DNA from: Gammaproteobacteria bacterium | GTDB taxonomy: Bacteria > Pseudomonadota > Gammaproteobacteria > GCA-001735895 | Length of the DNA: 54,947 bases | Reading direction: 5' to 3' | NCBI GenBank assembly: GCA_014382695.1 | Contig: JACNJF010000169.1 | Coordinates: 1 to 54,947 of the forward strand | Part shown: piece after piece, positions 8,494 to 18,357 of the stretch | How positions within the stretch are numbered: position 1 is the first letter of the stretch | How the letters are laid out: each line of letters opens with the position of its first letter | Made by a program: the position numbers and the translations under genes | The notes under the pieces: model-generated | Seen by the model: only the letters and a program-made list of their open reading frames with translations | Database searches by the model: none | What the model was told of the DNA's origin: nothing

Positions 8494-9492
8494 ATGCTAA
8501 TGCAATACAATAAGAACTTGATTTGGCGCGCCTTGCGCCTTGGTGCGGGCGCTTTCGCATTGTTTTTTTTACTGACCAGTTGCAGCGAAACCGAAAAAAG
8601 CACGCCGACGGCGGCCGAACCCGCAACGACGTCACCAGTCATCACCATCGGACTGGTCATGAAAACGCTGACGAATCCATTTTTCATCGAAATGGAGCGT
8701 GGAGCCAGACGCGCTGAAAAAGAGTATGGAATCCACTTACTGGTTAAAACCGCTGCCCAGGAAACCTCTATTCAGCAACAGATCGGCATCGTCGAAGATT
8801 TGATTAGCCGCAAGGTGGATGCCATCGTCATCGCCCCGGGAGATTCTATCGAGCTGATTCCGGTACTCAAACAGGCCCAGGATGCCGGCATTGTGGTGAT
8901 CAACATCGATAACCCTCTAAGTCCGGAATACTCCAGCAAGGTCGGACTCAAAACAGTGCCCTTTATCAGTGTCGATAATGAGCTAGCGGCCTATCAGTCG
9001 GCCAGCACCCTCACCCGCCTTATGCAACAGCCGACCGAGGTTGCCATTGTGGAGGGCATACGGGGTGCACAAAACGCTGAAGATCGTAAAAAAGGGGCTA
9101 TCAGAGCTTTTAATGAGCACCCTCTGGCCCGTCTGGTCGCGAGCCAAAGCGCCAACTGGAAAATCGATGAAGGCTATGCGGTAACCGAACAACTGCTGCA
9201 TGCCCACCCCAATATCGGAGCAATTTTCTGTGCCAACGACATGATGGCACTGGGTGCTATCAAGTATCTACAGACGGCTGACATGAAGCATGTACTGGTC
9301 GCAGGTTACGATGCGCTGGAACCGGCAAAACAGGCTATTCTTCATGGCTCGCTGGTGGCGACGGTAGATCAGCAGGCAGCAGAACAGGGCTATCAGGGCA
9401 TATTATTTGCGGTACGCGCGTTGCGCGGAGAAACTCTGGCGCCGGTCACTCTGATCGAGACTCGAATACTGACCCGTCTGGAACTCAACTGA
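8494..9492 (+). CDS. Sugar-type periplasmic binding lipoprotein (Peripla_BP_4)
   Basis: About 332 residues. The lipobox is LLTSC with Cys30, so the mature protein is a lipoprotein. The body is a type I periplasmic binding fold of the ribose/galactose-binding kind: TIGLVMKTLTNPFFIEMERGARRAEKEYG, IVEDLISRKVDAIVIAPGDS, ANDMMALGAIKYL, and VAGYDA. I prefer the ATG at 8494 with AGGA nine bases upstream to a TTG start 51 bases earlier. No ABC permease or ATPase gene follows. Instead, 12 bases downstream is a Cache–GGDEF–EAL gene, so this protein is probably a ligand-presenting partner for that receptor, as NspS is for MbaA in Vibrio. The ligand is unknown; a sugar is likely from family. Confidence 0.85.
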   Translation: MLMQYNKNLIWRALRLGAGAFALFFLLTSCSETEKSTPTAAEPATTSPVITIGLVMKTLTNPFFIEMERGARRAEKEYGIHLLVKTAAQETSIQQQIGIVEDLISRKVDAIVIAPGDSIELIPVLKQAQDAGIVVINIDNPLSPEYSSKVGLKTVPFISVDNELAAYQSASTLTRLMQQPTEVAIVEGIRGAQNAEDRKKGAIRAFNEHPLARLVASQSANWKIDEGYAVTEQLLHAHPNIGAIFCANDMMALGAIKYLQTADMKHVLVAGYDALEPAKQAILHGSLVATVDQQAAEQGYQGILFAVRALRGETLAPVTLIETRILTRLELN

Positions 9493-9504
9493 AGCGGAAT
9501 TAGT

Positions 9505-12500
9505 ATGCTTTTTACGCGCCAGAAACTTATTGTTAAATACATCGGCTTTCTACTGATTATCGGTATTTTTCCGCTACTGACTTTTGGCATCGTATCGCAT
9601 CAGATCTCCAGCAACACCCTGTTACAGGCCGAAAATCGCTTTTCTGAAACCCTGCTGAAGGAGCAGAGAAACCTGCTGCAGTTACAGTTCGTGCAAATTG
9701 AAAACCTGATCGATAATATTTCGAGCGTCGAAACCATTACCAATGCGCTGGATGATCGCTACAACCCGGCCGATACTTACACAAACCTGGCGACCCAGGC
9801 CCAGATTGGTTATATCCTGAATGGTTATATGCACCTGCAGGGACTGATTTCGATCGATATCCTGACCGAAGGCGGGGCCCATTATCATGTCGGCGACACA
9901 CTCAATATCAACGATCTCAACCGCCCCGTCATCAAGCTGATCCGAAACGAAACGCTGCAGTTTGAGCGCGATATCTACTGGGCTGGCGCGGTCCCCAACA
10001 TCAATAAAAACTCAAATCATCATTTTGTGCTGTCGGCTGCTCGCATGTTGACCAGGACTGACCGTGACACTCTGCAAAAAAAACCCGTTGCACTGTTGCT
10101 GGTGAATTACAGTTTGGAGTATATCCAGCAGCAATTTTCTGAAATTAATGCCGCTCAGAATTCGTCGCTCACTCTGCTCGATCAAAAAAACCATATTATC
10201 TATAGCGAATACCCCCAGCAAGCGGGGCGGGCAGCACAGGGCCTGATCCAACATATTAGTAGTATTAAACCGCTGCCTGAAAGCATTAGCTGGCAGAATG
10301 AAAACTATATTCTTCATAACCTGACCTTAGCCGGTCAAAACTGGCAGTTACTGAATATTATTTCGCAGCAGGACCTGCTCAGTTCGGTACGGAATATCCG
10401 CGACATGAATATTCTGCTCGTGCTGGCGGGTGTTACCATCATTCTCATCGCGGCCTGGTTTTATTCTTACTCCGTGGTTGGGCCGGTGCGTAACGTCATC
10501 CATAGTTTTGAACGATTAGAGCGTAATGCATACGACCTGACACAACGCCTGCCGATACGCTCTCAGGATGAAATCGGCGAACTGGTGAAATGGTTTAACA
10601 GTTTTCTGGATAATCTTGTCGCCCAGCGCAAGGCAGAATCTGCCTTGCGCGAAAGTGAAGCGAGTCTGGTTCAGGCTCAGCAGATCACCCATCTGGGTAG
10701 CTGGGAATGGAGCCCTGCAGATAATAATGTCAGCTGGTCAGAGGAACTGTATCGCATCCTCGGCTTCGAGCCAGATACCCGGCTAGCCAGCACCCAGGCT
10801 ATACTGGACGCCGTATATCCTGAGGACAGGGATCAGGTGTCCAGCTTGTTTGATAGCTGCCTGAATAATCAGAACTGCAATCAGACTTTCGAATACCGGA
10901 TCGTGCAGCCGAACGGGGAGCTACGCTACATCCAGAGCAACATCTGGACCAATAAAAGCCTTCCTTCAGAAACTCTCAAGGTGCATGGCACACTGCTCGA
11001 TGTAACCGATCAAAAACTGGCGGAAGAAGAGTTACGTAAACTGTCACGGGCGGTTGAATCCAGCTCATCCGGAGTGATCATCACCGACCATAAAGGCATC
11101 ATAGAGTACGTCAACTCGCGCTTTCAAACTATCACCGGCTACAGTCAGCAGGAAATCATCGGTCAAAAACCAAGCATCCTGAATTCCGGTGAAACACCTG
11201 CGGAATACTATAACAATCTATGGCAAACCATAACCTCCGGGGACGCCTGGAAAGGTGAGTTTCATAACCGGAAAAAAAATGGCGAGCTGTACTGGGCACG
11301 TGACTCGATTTCAGGAGTGCGCGATACCAATGGTCACATCACCCATTATATTGCGATCCAGGAAGATGTGACGCATGAGTATGAACTCAACGAGCAACTC
11401 AGCTATCAGGCCAGTCACGACCTGTTAACCGGCCTCATTAATCGGCGCGAATTTGAACGCCGGGTAGAAAGACTGATTTCAACCACCAGCCTCGATCAGG
11501 CCGAACATGCCCTGTGTTTTATGGATCTGGATCATTTCAAGATCATCAATGACAGCTGCGGTCATATAGCCGGGGATGAGCTGTTACGTCAGATCGCCAG
11601 GGTATTACAGAATTCTGTACGGCATCGGGATACTCTGGCACGTTTGGGTGGTGACGAGTTTGGTGTTCTGATGGAACACTGCTCACTACAGCAGGCCAGA
11701 CGGGTCACTAACGCGATCCTGAAGGATATCCGCGACTATCAGTTTATCTGGGAAGGCCAGCATTTTCGGGTCGGCATCAGCATCGGCATGGTGACCATTA
11801 ACAGCAGCCTGACAAGTTTGACCGAACTGATGAAGCAGGCGGACGCTGCCTGTTATATGGCAAAAGACCTGGGGCGTAACCGGGTTCATGAATACCATCA
11901 GGAAGATACCGAAATGATTCAGCGTCACGGTGAAATGCAATGGGTTGGGCGTATTAATCGCGCACTCGAAGACAATCGTTTCCGCCTGTATGCACAACCC
12001 ATCGTTTCACTACAGGACCACGAAGATAAACACTTCGAACTGCTGATCCGCATGCAGGACGAGCAGGGGAATATCATTCCTCCAGGGCAGTTCCTGCCAG
12101 CAGCTGAACGCTATAATCTGATCGAAAAAATCGATGCCTGGGTGGTAACTAACGCACTCGCTTTACTCAGTGCTCATCCGCTATATACGCATAAGCTGCA
12201 TTTTGTCAGTATCAATCTATCAGGCTCCAGCCTGACCAATGGCAGCTTTCTCGACAGCATCATTGCACAGTTGAAAAAGTCCCGTATAGACCCGGCCAAG
12301 ATTTGCTTTGAGATCACCGAAACTGTTGCCATTTCCAACCTGAACGCCGCCAACAGCTTTATCTCGATCCTGAAAAAAATAGGCTGCCGTTTTGCACTGG
12401 ATGATTTTGGGAGCGGCCTTTCTTCTTTCGGCTACCTGAAAAATCTGCCCATCGACTACCTGAAAATCGATGGCATGTTTGTGAAAGACATGGTGAAAAA

Positions 12501-12702
12501 CCCCATCGATCAGGCCATGGTTAGATCAATCCACGAAATAGCTCAGGTGATGGGGATGAAGACGATTGCCGAGTTTGTCGAAAACGACGCCATCATTGAG
12601 GTGCTCAAGCGTATGGGTGTGGACTATGCTCAGGGCTATGCGCTGGGTAAACCGGAATCGTTTGAGCAGATCATCAGCGCTGACGCTGAAACTACGGTCT
12701 GA
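9505..12702 (+). CDS. Cache–HAMP–PAS–PAS–GGDEF–EAL cyclic-di-GMP enzyme
   Basis: A 1065-residue membrane receptor. Transmembrane segments lie at about residues 12–30 and 302–325 and enclose a Cache-like periplasmic domain. A HAMP region (about 325–375), two PAS domains (about 393–505 and 511–630), a GGDEF domain (about 640–795) and an EAL domain (about 805–1055) follow. GGDEF is intact at 715–719 and is preceded by an RxxD inhibitory site (Arg706–Asp709). The EAL signature reads ELL at 845–847, keeping the catalytic Glu; EITET, DDFGSG (Asp966/Asp967) and YLKIDG are also present. Both making and breaking of c-di-GMP are therefore plausible. It is probably cotranscribed with the binding lipoprotein upstream, which may dock on the Cache domain. 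Its last 11 bases overlap epmA on the other strand. Confidence 0.93.
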   Translation: MLFTRQKLIVKYIGFLLIIGIFPLLTFGIVSHQISSNTLLQAENRFSETLLKEQRNLLQLQFVQIENLIDNISSVETITNALDDRYNPADTYTNLATQAQIGYILNGYMHLQGLISIDILTEGGAHYHVGDTLNINDLNRPVIKLIRNETLQFERDIYWAGAVPNINKNSNHHFVLSAARMLTRTDRDTLQKKPVALLLVNYSLEYIQQQFSEINAAQNSSLTLLDQKNHIIYSEYPQQAGRAAQGLIQHISSIKPLPESISWQNENYILHNLTLAGQNWQLLNIISQQDLLSSVRNIRDMNILLVLAGVTIILIAAWFYSYSVVGPVRNVIHSFERLERNAYDLTQRLPIRSQDEIGELVKWFNSFLDNLVAQRKAESALRESEASLVQAQQITHLGSWEWSPADNNVSWSEELYRILGFEPDTRLASTQAILDAVYPEDRDQVSSLFDSCLNNQNCNQTFEYRIVQPNGELRYIQSNIWTNKSLPSETLKVHGTLLDVTDQKLAEEELRKLSRAVESSSSGVIITDHKGIIEYVNSRFQTITGYSQQEIIGQKPSILNSGETPAEYYNNLWQTITSGDAWKGEFHNRKKNGELYWARDSISGVRDTNGHITHYIAIQEDVTHEYELNEQLSYQASHDLLTGLINRREFERRVERLISTTSLDQAEHALCFMDLDHFKIINDSCGHIAGDELLRQIARVLQNSVRHRDTLARLGGDEFGVLMEHCSLQQARRVTNAILKDIRDYQFIWEGQHFRVGISIGMVTINSSLTSLTELMKQADAACYMAKDLGRNRVHEYHQEDTEMIQRHGEMQWVGRINRALEDNRFRLYAQPIVSLQDHEDKHFELLIRMQDEQGNIIPPGQFLPAAERYNLIEKIDAWVVTNALALLSAHPLYTHKLHFVSINLSGSSLTNGSFLDSIIAQLKKSRIDPAKICFEITETVAISNLNAANSFISILKKIGCRFALDDFGSGLSSFGYLKNLPIDYLKIDGMFVKDMVKNPIDQAMVRSIHEIAQVMGMKTIAEFVENDAIIEVLKRMGVDYAQGYALGKPESFEQIISADAETTV

Positions 12703-13633
12703 GCGGAAGTTGCTGCGTATCCAGCACCAGCACCGCAGACATTGCATTCAGTTCTAGCAGTACCATCAGTAGACGATCGAGACCCAGTGCAACACCGGCG
12801 CAATCCGGTAAGCCCTGCTCCAGCGCCTGCAAAAAATCTTCATCGACCGGATAGCTGTTGAGGCCGTTCTCTGTTCTGGTCTGATTGTCCCGTTCAAAGC
12901 GTGCACGCTGTTCGCTAGCGTGGGTTAATTCGCTAAAACCATTGGCCAGCTCCATCTCGCCATAAAACAGTTCGAAGCGTTCTGCGACTAGCGGGTTACT
13001 CTGCTTGATGCGCGCCAGCGATGCCTGTTCGGCCGGATAATCATAGATAAAAGTAAACCCGCTGAACTGTTTGCCTATCATCTGGCTGATGAGTAAATCC
13101 ATGCAATCCGCCCGCGACAGCTGCAGCACATCGATGCCCGTTATGTGTTGCGTGACCTGATCACGAAATTGATCCAGTGCCGCTGTGTGCAGATCGAGTC
13201 CCAGGTAACGCTGAAAACATTCAAAGTAGCTGATACGGGTGAACGGGAGTGACGACTCAAACAGTTCACCGATCAGTTGCTCCATCTGATCCATCAACGC
13301 CACATAATCAAAATTCAGGCTGTACCATTCCAGCAGGGTAAATTCTGGATGATGGGTTCTACCCTTTTCTTCATCGCGGAATGCATGACAGATCTGATAG
13401 ATCGAGCCACTGCCCTCAACCAGTAAACGCTTCATCGCAAACTCGGGGGAAGTTTGCAGATACAGGGGCTGATTGCAGGCGCTGGCGCGAATCGACTGGA
13501 TGTGAATATCGGTGTTGGTACTCACTCCCAGCAGCGGGGTATCCACTTCAAGATAATCGCGTGCATCAAAAAAGGCCCGGATTTTTTTAACCATCCAGGC
13601 CCTTTTGTGGAGTAGATCTATTTTAGCCAGCAA
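12692..13633 (-). CDS. epmA: EF-P–(R)-beta-lysine ligase
   Basis: A 313-residue class II lysyl-tRNA-synthetase paralogue without an anticodon-binding domain. Motif 2 (ICHAFRDEEKGRTHHPEFTLLEWY) and motif 3 (GVALGLDRLLM) are present. It joins (R)-beta-lysine to Lys34 of EF-P. The start is a TTG at 13633: residues LLHKRA before Met14 resemble the family N-terminus. However, Met14 at 13594 has a much better ribosome binding site (AAAAGG), so the start is uncertain. The frame is the same as efp, five codons after the efp stop. It lies 15 bases downstream of efp, in one operon. Confidence 0.93.
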   Translation of the reverse strand: MLAKIDLLHKRAWMVKKIRAFFDARDYLEVDTPLLGVSTNTDIHIQSIRASACNQPLYLQTSPEFAMKRLLVEGSGSIYQICHAFRDEEKGRTHHPEFTLLEWYSLNFDYVALMDQMEQLIGELFESSLPFTRISYFECFQRYLGLDLHTAALDQFRDQVTQHITGIDVLQLSRADCMDLLISQMIGKQFSGFTFIYDYPAEQASLARIKQSNPLVAERFELFYGEMELANGFSELTHASEQRARFERDNQTRTENGLNSYPVDEDFLQALEQGLPDCAGVALGLDRLLMVLLELNAMSAVLVLDTQQLPLRP

Positions 13634-13648
13634 GGTTGCGGCCGGGGT

Positions 13649-14218
13649 CTAGCCTTTAACGCGTGACATATAATCGCCACTGCGCGTATCCACCCGTACC
13701 GTTTCACCAATCTCCAGAAACAGTGGAACCTTAACCACGGCACCCGATTCCAGTTTGGCTGGCTTGGTACCACCCTGCGCAGTATCACCGCGTAAACCAG
13801 GATCGGTTTCGACGATGGTCAGTTCCACAAAGTTAGGCGGTGTGATGGCAAGAGGTGCTCCGTTATACAGCGTCACTTCATACATATCCTGAGCTTTCAA
13901 CCAGATATTGGCATCTCCCACCGAGTTTCTATCCGCTGGATATTGTTCAAACGTGTCAGGCACCATAAAATGATAGAATTCGCCATCGTCATACAGATAC
14001 TGCATGCTGATATCGATGACATCTGCGCCTTCCAGTGATTCACCGGATTTGAAGGTTTTTTCCAGTACCCGGCCGGTTTTCAGATTACGAATTTTAACCC
14101 GATTAAAGGCCTGGCCTTTTCCCGGCTTTACAAATTCATTTTCAATGATGGAGCAGGGATCTCCATCCATCATAACCTTGAGGCCACCACGGAATTCATT
14201 CGTGCTATAACTTGCCAT
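13649..14218 (-). CDS. efp: Elongation factor P
   Basis: A 189-residue three-domain elongation factor that relieves ribosome stalling at polyproline stretches. The modified lysine is Lys34 in the loop [10 protein letters not shown], the beta-lysylation type recognised by EpmA. Length and C-terminal GDYMSRVKG are typical. AAGAGAG precedes the ATG. The gene is divergent from epmB with only 27 bases between the starts, so the two promoters must overlap or extend into the coding regions. Confidence 0.97.
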   Translation of the reverse strand: MASYSTNEFRGGLKVMMDGDPCSIIENEFVKPGKGQAFNRVKIRNLKTGRVLEKTFKSGESLEGADVIDISMQYLYDDGEFYHFMVPDTFEQYPADRNSVGDANIWLKAQDMYEVTLYNGAPLAITPPNFVELTIVETDPGLRGDTAQGGTKPAKLESGAVVKVPLFLEIGETVRVDTRSGDYMSRVKG

Positions 14219-14245
14219 ATTACTCTCTTAAATTATCTAAAAATA

Positions 14246-15259
14246 ATGTCAATGATACCGGAATCACTCTTCACACCCCAGACTAATGACTGGAAACTCA
14301 GCCTGTCCAGAGCCTTTCGGCGTCAGGCTGATCTACTCGAATACTGCGAACTGGATGTTAACGGCACTACACACGGAAGTGAAACCGATTTCCCGGTTCG
14401 GGTAACCCGCTATTATGCCTCTTTAATCGAGAAAGGGAATGCCAAAGACCCATTGTTATTGCAGGTTTTAGCCGATAAACGTGAGCAGCAAAGCGTACCT
14501 GGCTACAGTCTGGATGCGGTCGGCGATATGGCGGCGATGAAAGCACCCGGATTAATCCATAAATACCACTCACGGGTATTGCTGACCGTGACCGGTGCCT
14601 GTCCGATTCACTGTCGCTACTGTTTTCGGCGTCATTTCCCGTATAGCGATTCCAGTCCTGACCTGCAACTGCACAGCGAAGTCATGAGTTACCTGTCCTC
14701 TCACCGCGAAATCAATGAAGTGATATTGTCCGGAGGTGACCCGTTGATGCTAAGCGATCAAAAGCTGTCGTCTCTGATCCGCCAGTTAAACCAGCTTAGT
14801 CACATTCGCTATCTGCGTATCCACAGCCGGCTATTATCAGTACTGCCGGAACGCATCAATCCCGAACTGGTCGCTGTTTTTTCCCGCTTCAGGGGTAAGG
14901 TTATTTTTGTCACCCACATCAACCACCCGCAGGAATTAAGTGGCGTTAATGCTCAAAGCCTGCAGTTGTTATCGGCACAGGGTTTTCAGCTGTTTAACCA
15001 GAGTGTTCTGTTAAAGGAAGTGAATGACAGCGCCGCCGTATTAGCCGAACTCAGTTACCGCCTGTTTGATTATCAGATCATTCCCTACTATCTGCATAAA
15101 CTGGATAAGGTTCAGGGTGCAGCCCATTTCGATTTGCCCGATGAGCGTCTGTGCGCCATCTACCGAGAACTGTGTGCACGGCTGCCCGGCTACCTGACCC
15201 CGAAATTTGTGAATGAATTATCAGGCCGAACATCGAAAACTCCAGTACAATGTTTTTGA
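14246..15259 (+). CDS. epmB: EF-P beta-lysylation protein, lysine 2,3-aminomutase-like
   Basis: A 337-residue radical SAM enzyme that makes (R)-beta-lysine from lysine for EF-P modification. The iron–sulfur motif CxxxCxxC is Cys119, Cys123 and Cys126 in CPIHCRYCFRRHF. Family blocks EVILSGGDPLM and the late FNQSVLLKEVND are present. The family's long C-terminal domain of catabolic aminomutases is absent, as expected for EpmB. The ATG at 14246 has no clear ribosome binding site and a second ATG follows two codons later. No epmC-like hydroxylase is visible in the window. Confidence 0.93.
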   Translation: MSMIPESLFTPQTNDWKLSLSRAFRRQADLLEYCELDVNGTTHGSETDFPVRVTRYYASLIEKGNAKDPLLLQVLADKREQQSVPGYSLDAVGDMAAMKAPGLIHKYHSRVLLTVTGACPIHCRYCFRRHFPYSDSSPDLQLHSEVMSYLSSHREINEVILSGGDPLMLSDQKLSSLIRQLNQLSHIRYLRIHSRLLSVLPERINPELVAVFSRFRGKVIFVTHINHPQELSGVNAQSLQLLSAQGFQLFNQSVLLKEVNDSAAVLAELSYRLFDYQIIPYYLHKLDKVQGAAHFDLPDERLCAIYRELCARLPGYLTPKFVNELSGRTSKTPVQCF

Positions 15260-15315
15260 TATGGATTATTATCCTTTGTGCGTTTCCCGTTATTTAATCC
15301 AGTCCACCTTATTAT

Positions 15316-17409
15316 ATGAGTTCAGATACCGATAAACTGATTCGACTCCTGATTGTCGATGAAAGCCTGCATCAGGCTGAAATCATCACCAGTGCTTTAC
15401 GTAGTGCAGGCTTGCATGTACTTGCAGAGTTTGCCGAAGACAGTGCCGAAATGAAAACCATCGTATCCAGCAAAGCGCTCGACCTGGTGCTGTTTTCGAT
15501 GGAATTACCCGACTTCACCCTGCAACAGGTACAGAACCTGATACGCGAATGCGGACGTCACCTGTATACCATCGGTCTGGCCACGACCATCAATGAAGAA
15601 ATGGTGATCGCAGCGATGAAACTCGGCGCCCAGGATGTTATCAGTATAGCTTCACTGGAACGTCTGGCACTGGTGGTCAAGCGTGAAGCCGGCAATATCA
15701 AAACCTGGCGTCAAACCGTCAAGAATGAAAAAGATCTGCACGAAAGCGAAAAGCGTTGTCAGTCGCTGTTGGCGAGTTCCAAAGATGCGGTCGCCTATGT
15801 GCACGAAGGTATGCACATCTATGCCAATAAGGCTTACCTCGAACTATTCGGCAATACCGATTTTGATGAACTCGAAGGTATGCCGCTGATCGATATGGTG
15901 CAACCCAAACAGCAGGATGAACTGAAACAGTTTCTACGCAATTTCAGCCAGAATAAAAACACCACCAATGAACTGCAACTGACGCTGATTCACGACAGCG
16001 GTGAAACGATGGATGCCCTGCTAGAGTTTTCTCGTGCCAGCTATGAAGGTGAACTCTGTACCCAGATATTGATCCGTTCGCGCGAAGACACCACCGAACT
16101 GGAGCAGCAGATCAACTACATGCGCCAGCATGACCTGATAACAGGCCTGTATAATCGTCAATATTTTCTGGATGACCTTCAACAACGCATCGACAATGCA
16201 GCCAATGGCGCGCCACACAGCTTCTTTCTTTACATTTCGATTGATAACTTTCATAGCATACGCACCAATATTGGTATCTCAGGCTGTGACATCCTGATCA
16301 ATGATATCGCCAAAATCCTCAAACAGGAGTATGTAACGAATCAACTGATTGCGCGTTTCGGCGCACACACCTTCAGTATTATCTGTAGCGACAAAGACAA
16401 ATCCATCATCGAAACCAATGCCAAAGCACTGATTAAACAGGTGGAGCAGCATATCTCTGAAACCGGACCGCAATCGATCAGCTGTACCTGTAGCATTGCG
16501 ATCTATTCAATCGATGAAAATACCCATGACAACCCGAATGAAATTATCAGTCGGGTCGATCGCACGATGGATAAAATTCAGTCTGCGGGTGGCAATCGGA
16601 TTATGTTCTATGTACCGGTAGCCGGTGAAATGTCGCAACAGGAAGAAGATGGTGAGATCGTGCGCCAGATCAAATCGGCGATCGCTAAAAATAGCATTAC
16701 TGCGCTGTTTCAACCCATCGTCAGTATCAACGGTATCAGCGGAGAACGTTATGAAATCATGGCCCGGCTTGATAACGAGGGCGCTAAACAGCTGCATAAA
16801 AAGGACTATATCGCCGCGGCAGAGAGAACCCGTATGGCGGGCGCGCTGGATCGATGGGCCATCATCACGGCGATCAAACAGATTGCTGTAGCCTCCCAGT
16901 CCGATCGTAAGATAGATATATTTATTGCACTGAGTGGTGATGGTCTGCAGGACCCTACTTTACCACGCTGGATTTCAGCACGCATCCAGAGCGCCAAGAT
17001 TCCCGGCGAACAACTGGTTTTCAGTATCAGTGAAGCACATGCGATCAACCATTTAAAAGCGGTCAAGGCATTGTTTAAAAGCCTTAAGGAGTTACATTCC
17101 CAGGTTGTGCTGGATGACTTTGGCACCGGACTCAATCCTTTCCAGCTGGTAAAACACATCCAGCCAGATTTCCTGCGTATCAATAACGCCTATGTCGAAG
17201 GCCTGGCCAGTAATACTCAGAATCAGGACAGTATCCGCGAAATGACTTCACAGGCAGCCGCGATGGAGATAAAGAGTATCCTGCCCGGCGTGAGCGATGC
17301 CGGTATGCTGAGTGTACTGTGGAAGGTAGGTGCAGATTTTGTGCAGGGCGACTTTTTACAGGCACCGGCGGAATCGCTAAACTATGATTTTTCATCCATG
17401 TCCAGCTAA
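15316..17409 (+). CDS. FimX-like REC–PAS–degenerate GGDEF–degenerate EAL protein
   Basis: A 697-residue cytoplasmic protein with a receiver-like domain (about 8–125), PAS (about 150–265), GGDEF (about 275–430) and EAL (about 445–690). The order and length match Pseudomonas FimX (691 residues). The receiver has Ser61 where the phosphorylated Asp should be (VLFSMELPD). GGDEF reads GAHTF at 349–353, so it should not be a cyclase. EAL reads EIM at 480–482 although DDFGTG (Asp600/601) remains, suggesting c-di-GMP binding rather than hydrolysis. FimX binds c-di-GMP and promotes type IV pilus assembly; that role is inferred. It follows epmB by 56 bases, and a strong hairpin follows its stop. Confidence 0.85.
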   Translation: MSSDTDKLIRLLIVDESLHQAEIITSALRSAGLHVLAEFAEDSAEMKTIVSSKALDLVLFSMELPDFTLQQVQNLIRECGRHLYTIGLATTINEEMVIAAMKLGAQDVISIASLERLALVVKREAGNIKTWRQTVKNEKDLHESEKRCQSLLASSKDAVAYVHEGMHIYANKAYLELFGNTDFDELEGMPLIDMVQPKQQDELKQFLRNFSQNKNTTNELQLTLIHDSGETMDALLEFSRASYEGELCTQILIRSREDTTELEQQINYMRQHDLITGLYNRQYFLDDLQQRIDNAANGAPHSFFLYISIDNFHSIRTNIGISGCDILINDIAKILKQEYVTNQLIARFGAHTFSIICSDKDKSIIETNAKALIKQVEQHISETGPQSISCTCSIAIYSIDENTHDNPNEIISRVDRTMDKIQSAGGNRIMFYVPVAGEMSQQEEDGEIVRQIKSAIAKNSITALFQPIVSINGISGERYEIMARLDNEGAKQLHKKDYIAAAERTRMAGALDRWAIITAIKQIAVASQSDRKIDIFIALSGDGLQDPTLPRWISARIQSAKIPGEQLVFSISEAHAINHLKAVKALFKSLKELHSQVVLDDFGTGLNPFQLVKHIQPDFLRINNAYVEGLASNTQNQDSIREMTSQAAAMEIKSILPGVSDAGMLSVLWKVGADFVQGDFLQAPAESLNYDFSSMSS

Positions 17410-17417
17410 TCTGCAGC

Positions 17418-17444
17418 GGTTGCTCTGAATCCTTCAGAGCAACC
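17418..17444. terminator. Bidirectional hairpin between fimX-like gene and htpX
   Basis: Perfect 12-base arms, GGTTGCTCTGAA and TTCAGAGCAACC, around a TCC loop, between two convergent genes. On the plus strand it is followed by ATCGTTT, a short T-rich tail. It is well placed to end transcription in both directions. Confidence 0.75.
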
Positions 17445-17453
17445 ATCGTTTAT

Positions 17454-18335
17454 TCAGTCAGCAGCCTTGAGAGCAGCAATACGTTTTGACAATGCCGGGT
17501 GAGTACTCAGTAATTCGGTCAGGCTGGTACCCGCAGAAATACCAAAAGCAGCCATTTCACCTTTCATCCCCTGTGGTTCATGCGCCTGACCCAGCCGCTG
17601 CAACGCGGCAATCATTTTCATACGACCGGCCAGCGCCGCTCCACCGGCATCGGCGCGATATTCACGCCGACGTGAAAACCAGGCGGCAATAATCGCGGCC
17701 AGTACACCGAGGACCATTTCGGCCACGATAGAACCGATCCAGTAACCAGGGCCAACACCGCGCTCGATCTTGAAAATCAACTTATCAACCATGATGCCGA
17801 TGATGCGCGAAAAGAAGATCACAAAGGTATTCAGCACGCCCTGTAACAGACCCATCGTCACCATATCGCCGTTTGCAACGTGTGCCATCTCATGTCCCAG
17901 CACCGCCTCCACTTCATCACGTGACATCTGTTGCAGCAACCCGCTACTGACCGCTACCAGTGCATTATTTTTATTCATTCCAGTAGCAAACGCATTCATC
18001 ACAGGAGCGTCAAAGATTCCAACTTCCGGCATACCGACACCAGCCTGCTGAGCCTGACGCCTGACCGTCTCCAGCAACCACTGCTCGGTTTTATTACGCG
18101 GTGTCTCGATGATCTGTACACCCATCGAGCGTTTAGCCATCATCTTCGACATCGCGAGTGAGATAAAAGAACCCGCGAAGCCCATGATAGCGGCCATCAG
18201 CAGCAGTCCATTCAGCTGAAACGAACCACCCTGTTCGGCCAGAAAGGCATCCACCCCAAGCAGGCGCATGGAGATACTGAGTACGGCCAGCACACCGAAG
18301 TTAGCTAACAGAAATAGAAATAATCGACTGAACAT
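17454..18335 (-). CDS. htpX: Membrane zinc metalloprotease HtpX
   Basis: A 293-residue inner-membrane M48 protease for quality control of membrane proteins. The zinc motif is HEMAH at 148–152, with the third ligand in the later [12 protein letters not shown] block. Four hydrophobic segments are visible: two near the N-terminus (about 5–24 and 32–55) and two in the middle (about 160–180 and 195–220). The ribosome binding site AAGGAT precedes the ATG. A perfect 7-base inverted repeat lies 23 bases upstream and may be an operator. Confidence 0.95.
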   Translation of the reverse strand: MFSRLFLFLLANFGVLAVLSISMRLLGVDAFLAEQGGSFQLNGLLLMAAIMGFAGSFISLAMSKMMAKRSMGVQIIETPRNKTEQWLLETVRRQAQQAGVGMPEVGIFDAPVMNAFATGMNKNNALVAVSSGLLQQMSRDEVEAVLGHEMAHVANGDMVTMGLLQGVLNTFVIFFSRIIGIMVDKLIFKIERGVGPGYWIGSIVAEMVLGVLAAIIAAWFSRRREYRADAGGAALAGRMKMIAALQRLGQAHEPQGMKGEMAAFGISAGTSLTELLSTHPALSKRIAALKAAD

Positions 18336-18357
18336 AATAATTATCCTTCATAAAGAA

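Noticed and set aside
10000-17000. Both c-di-GMP proteins as active enzymes
   Set aside because: Only the first has an intact GGDEF; the second has lost the key residues of all three signalling domains.
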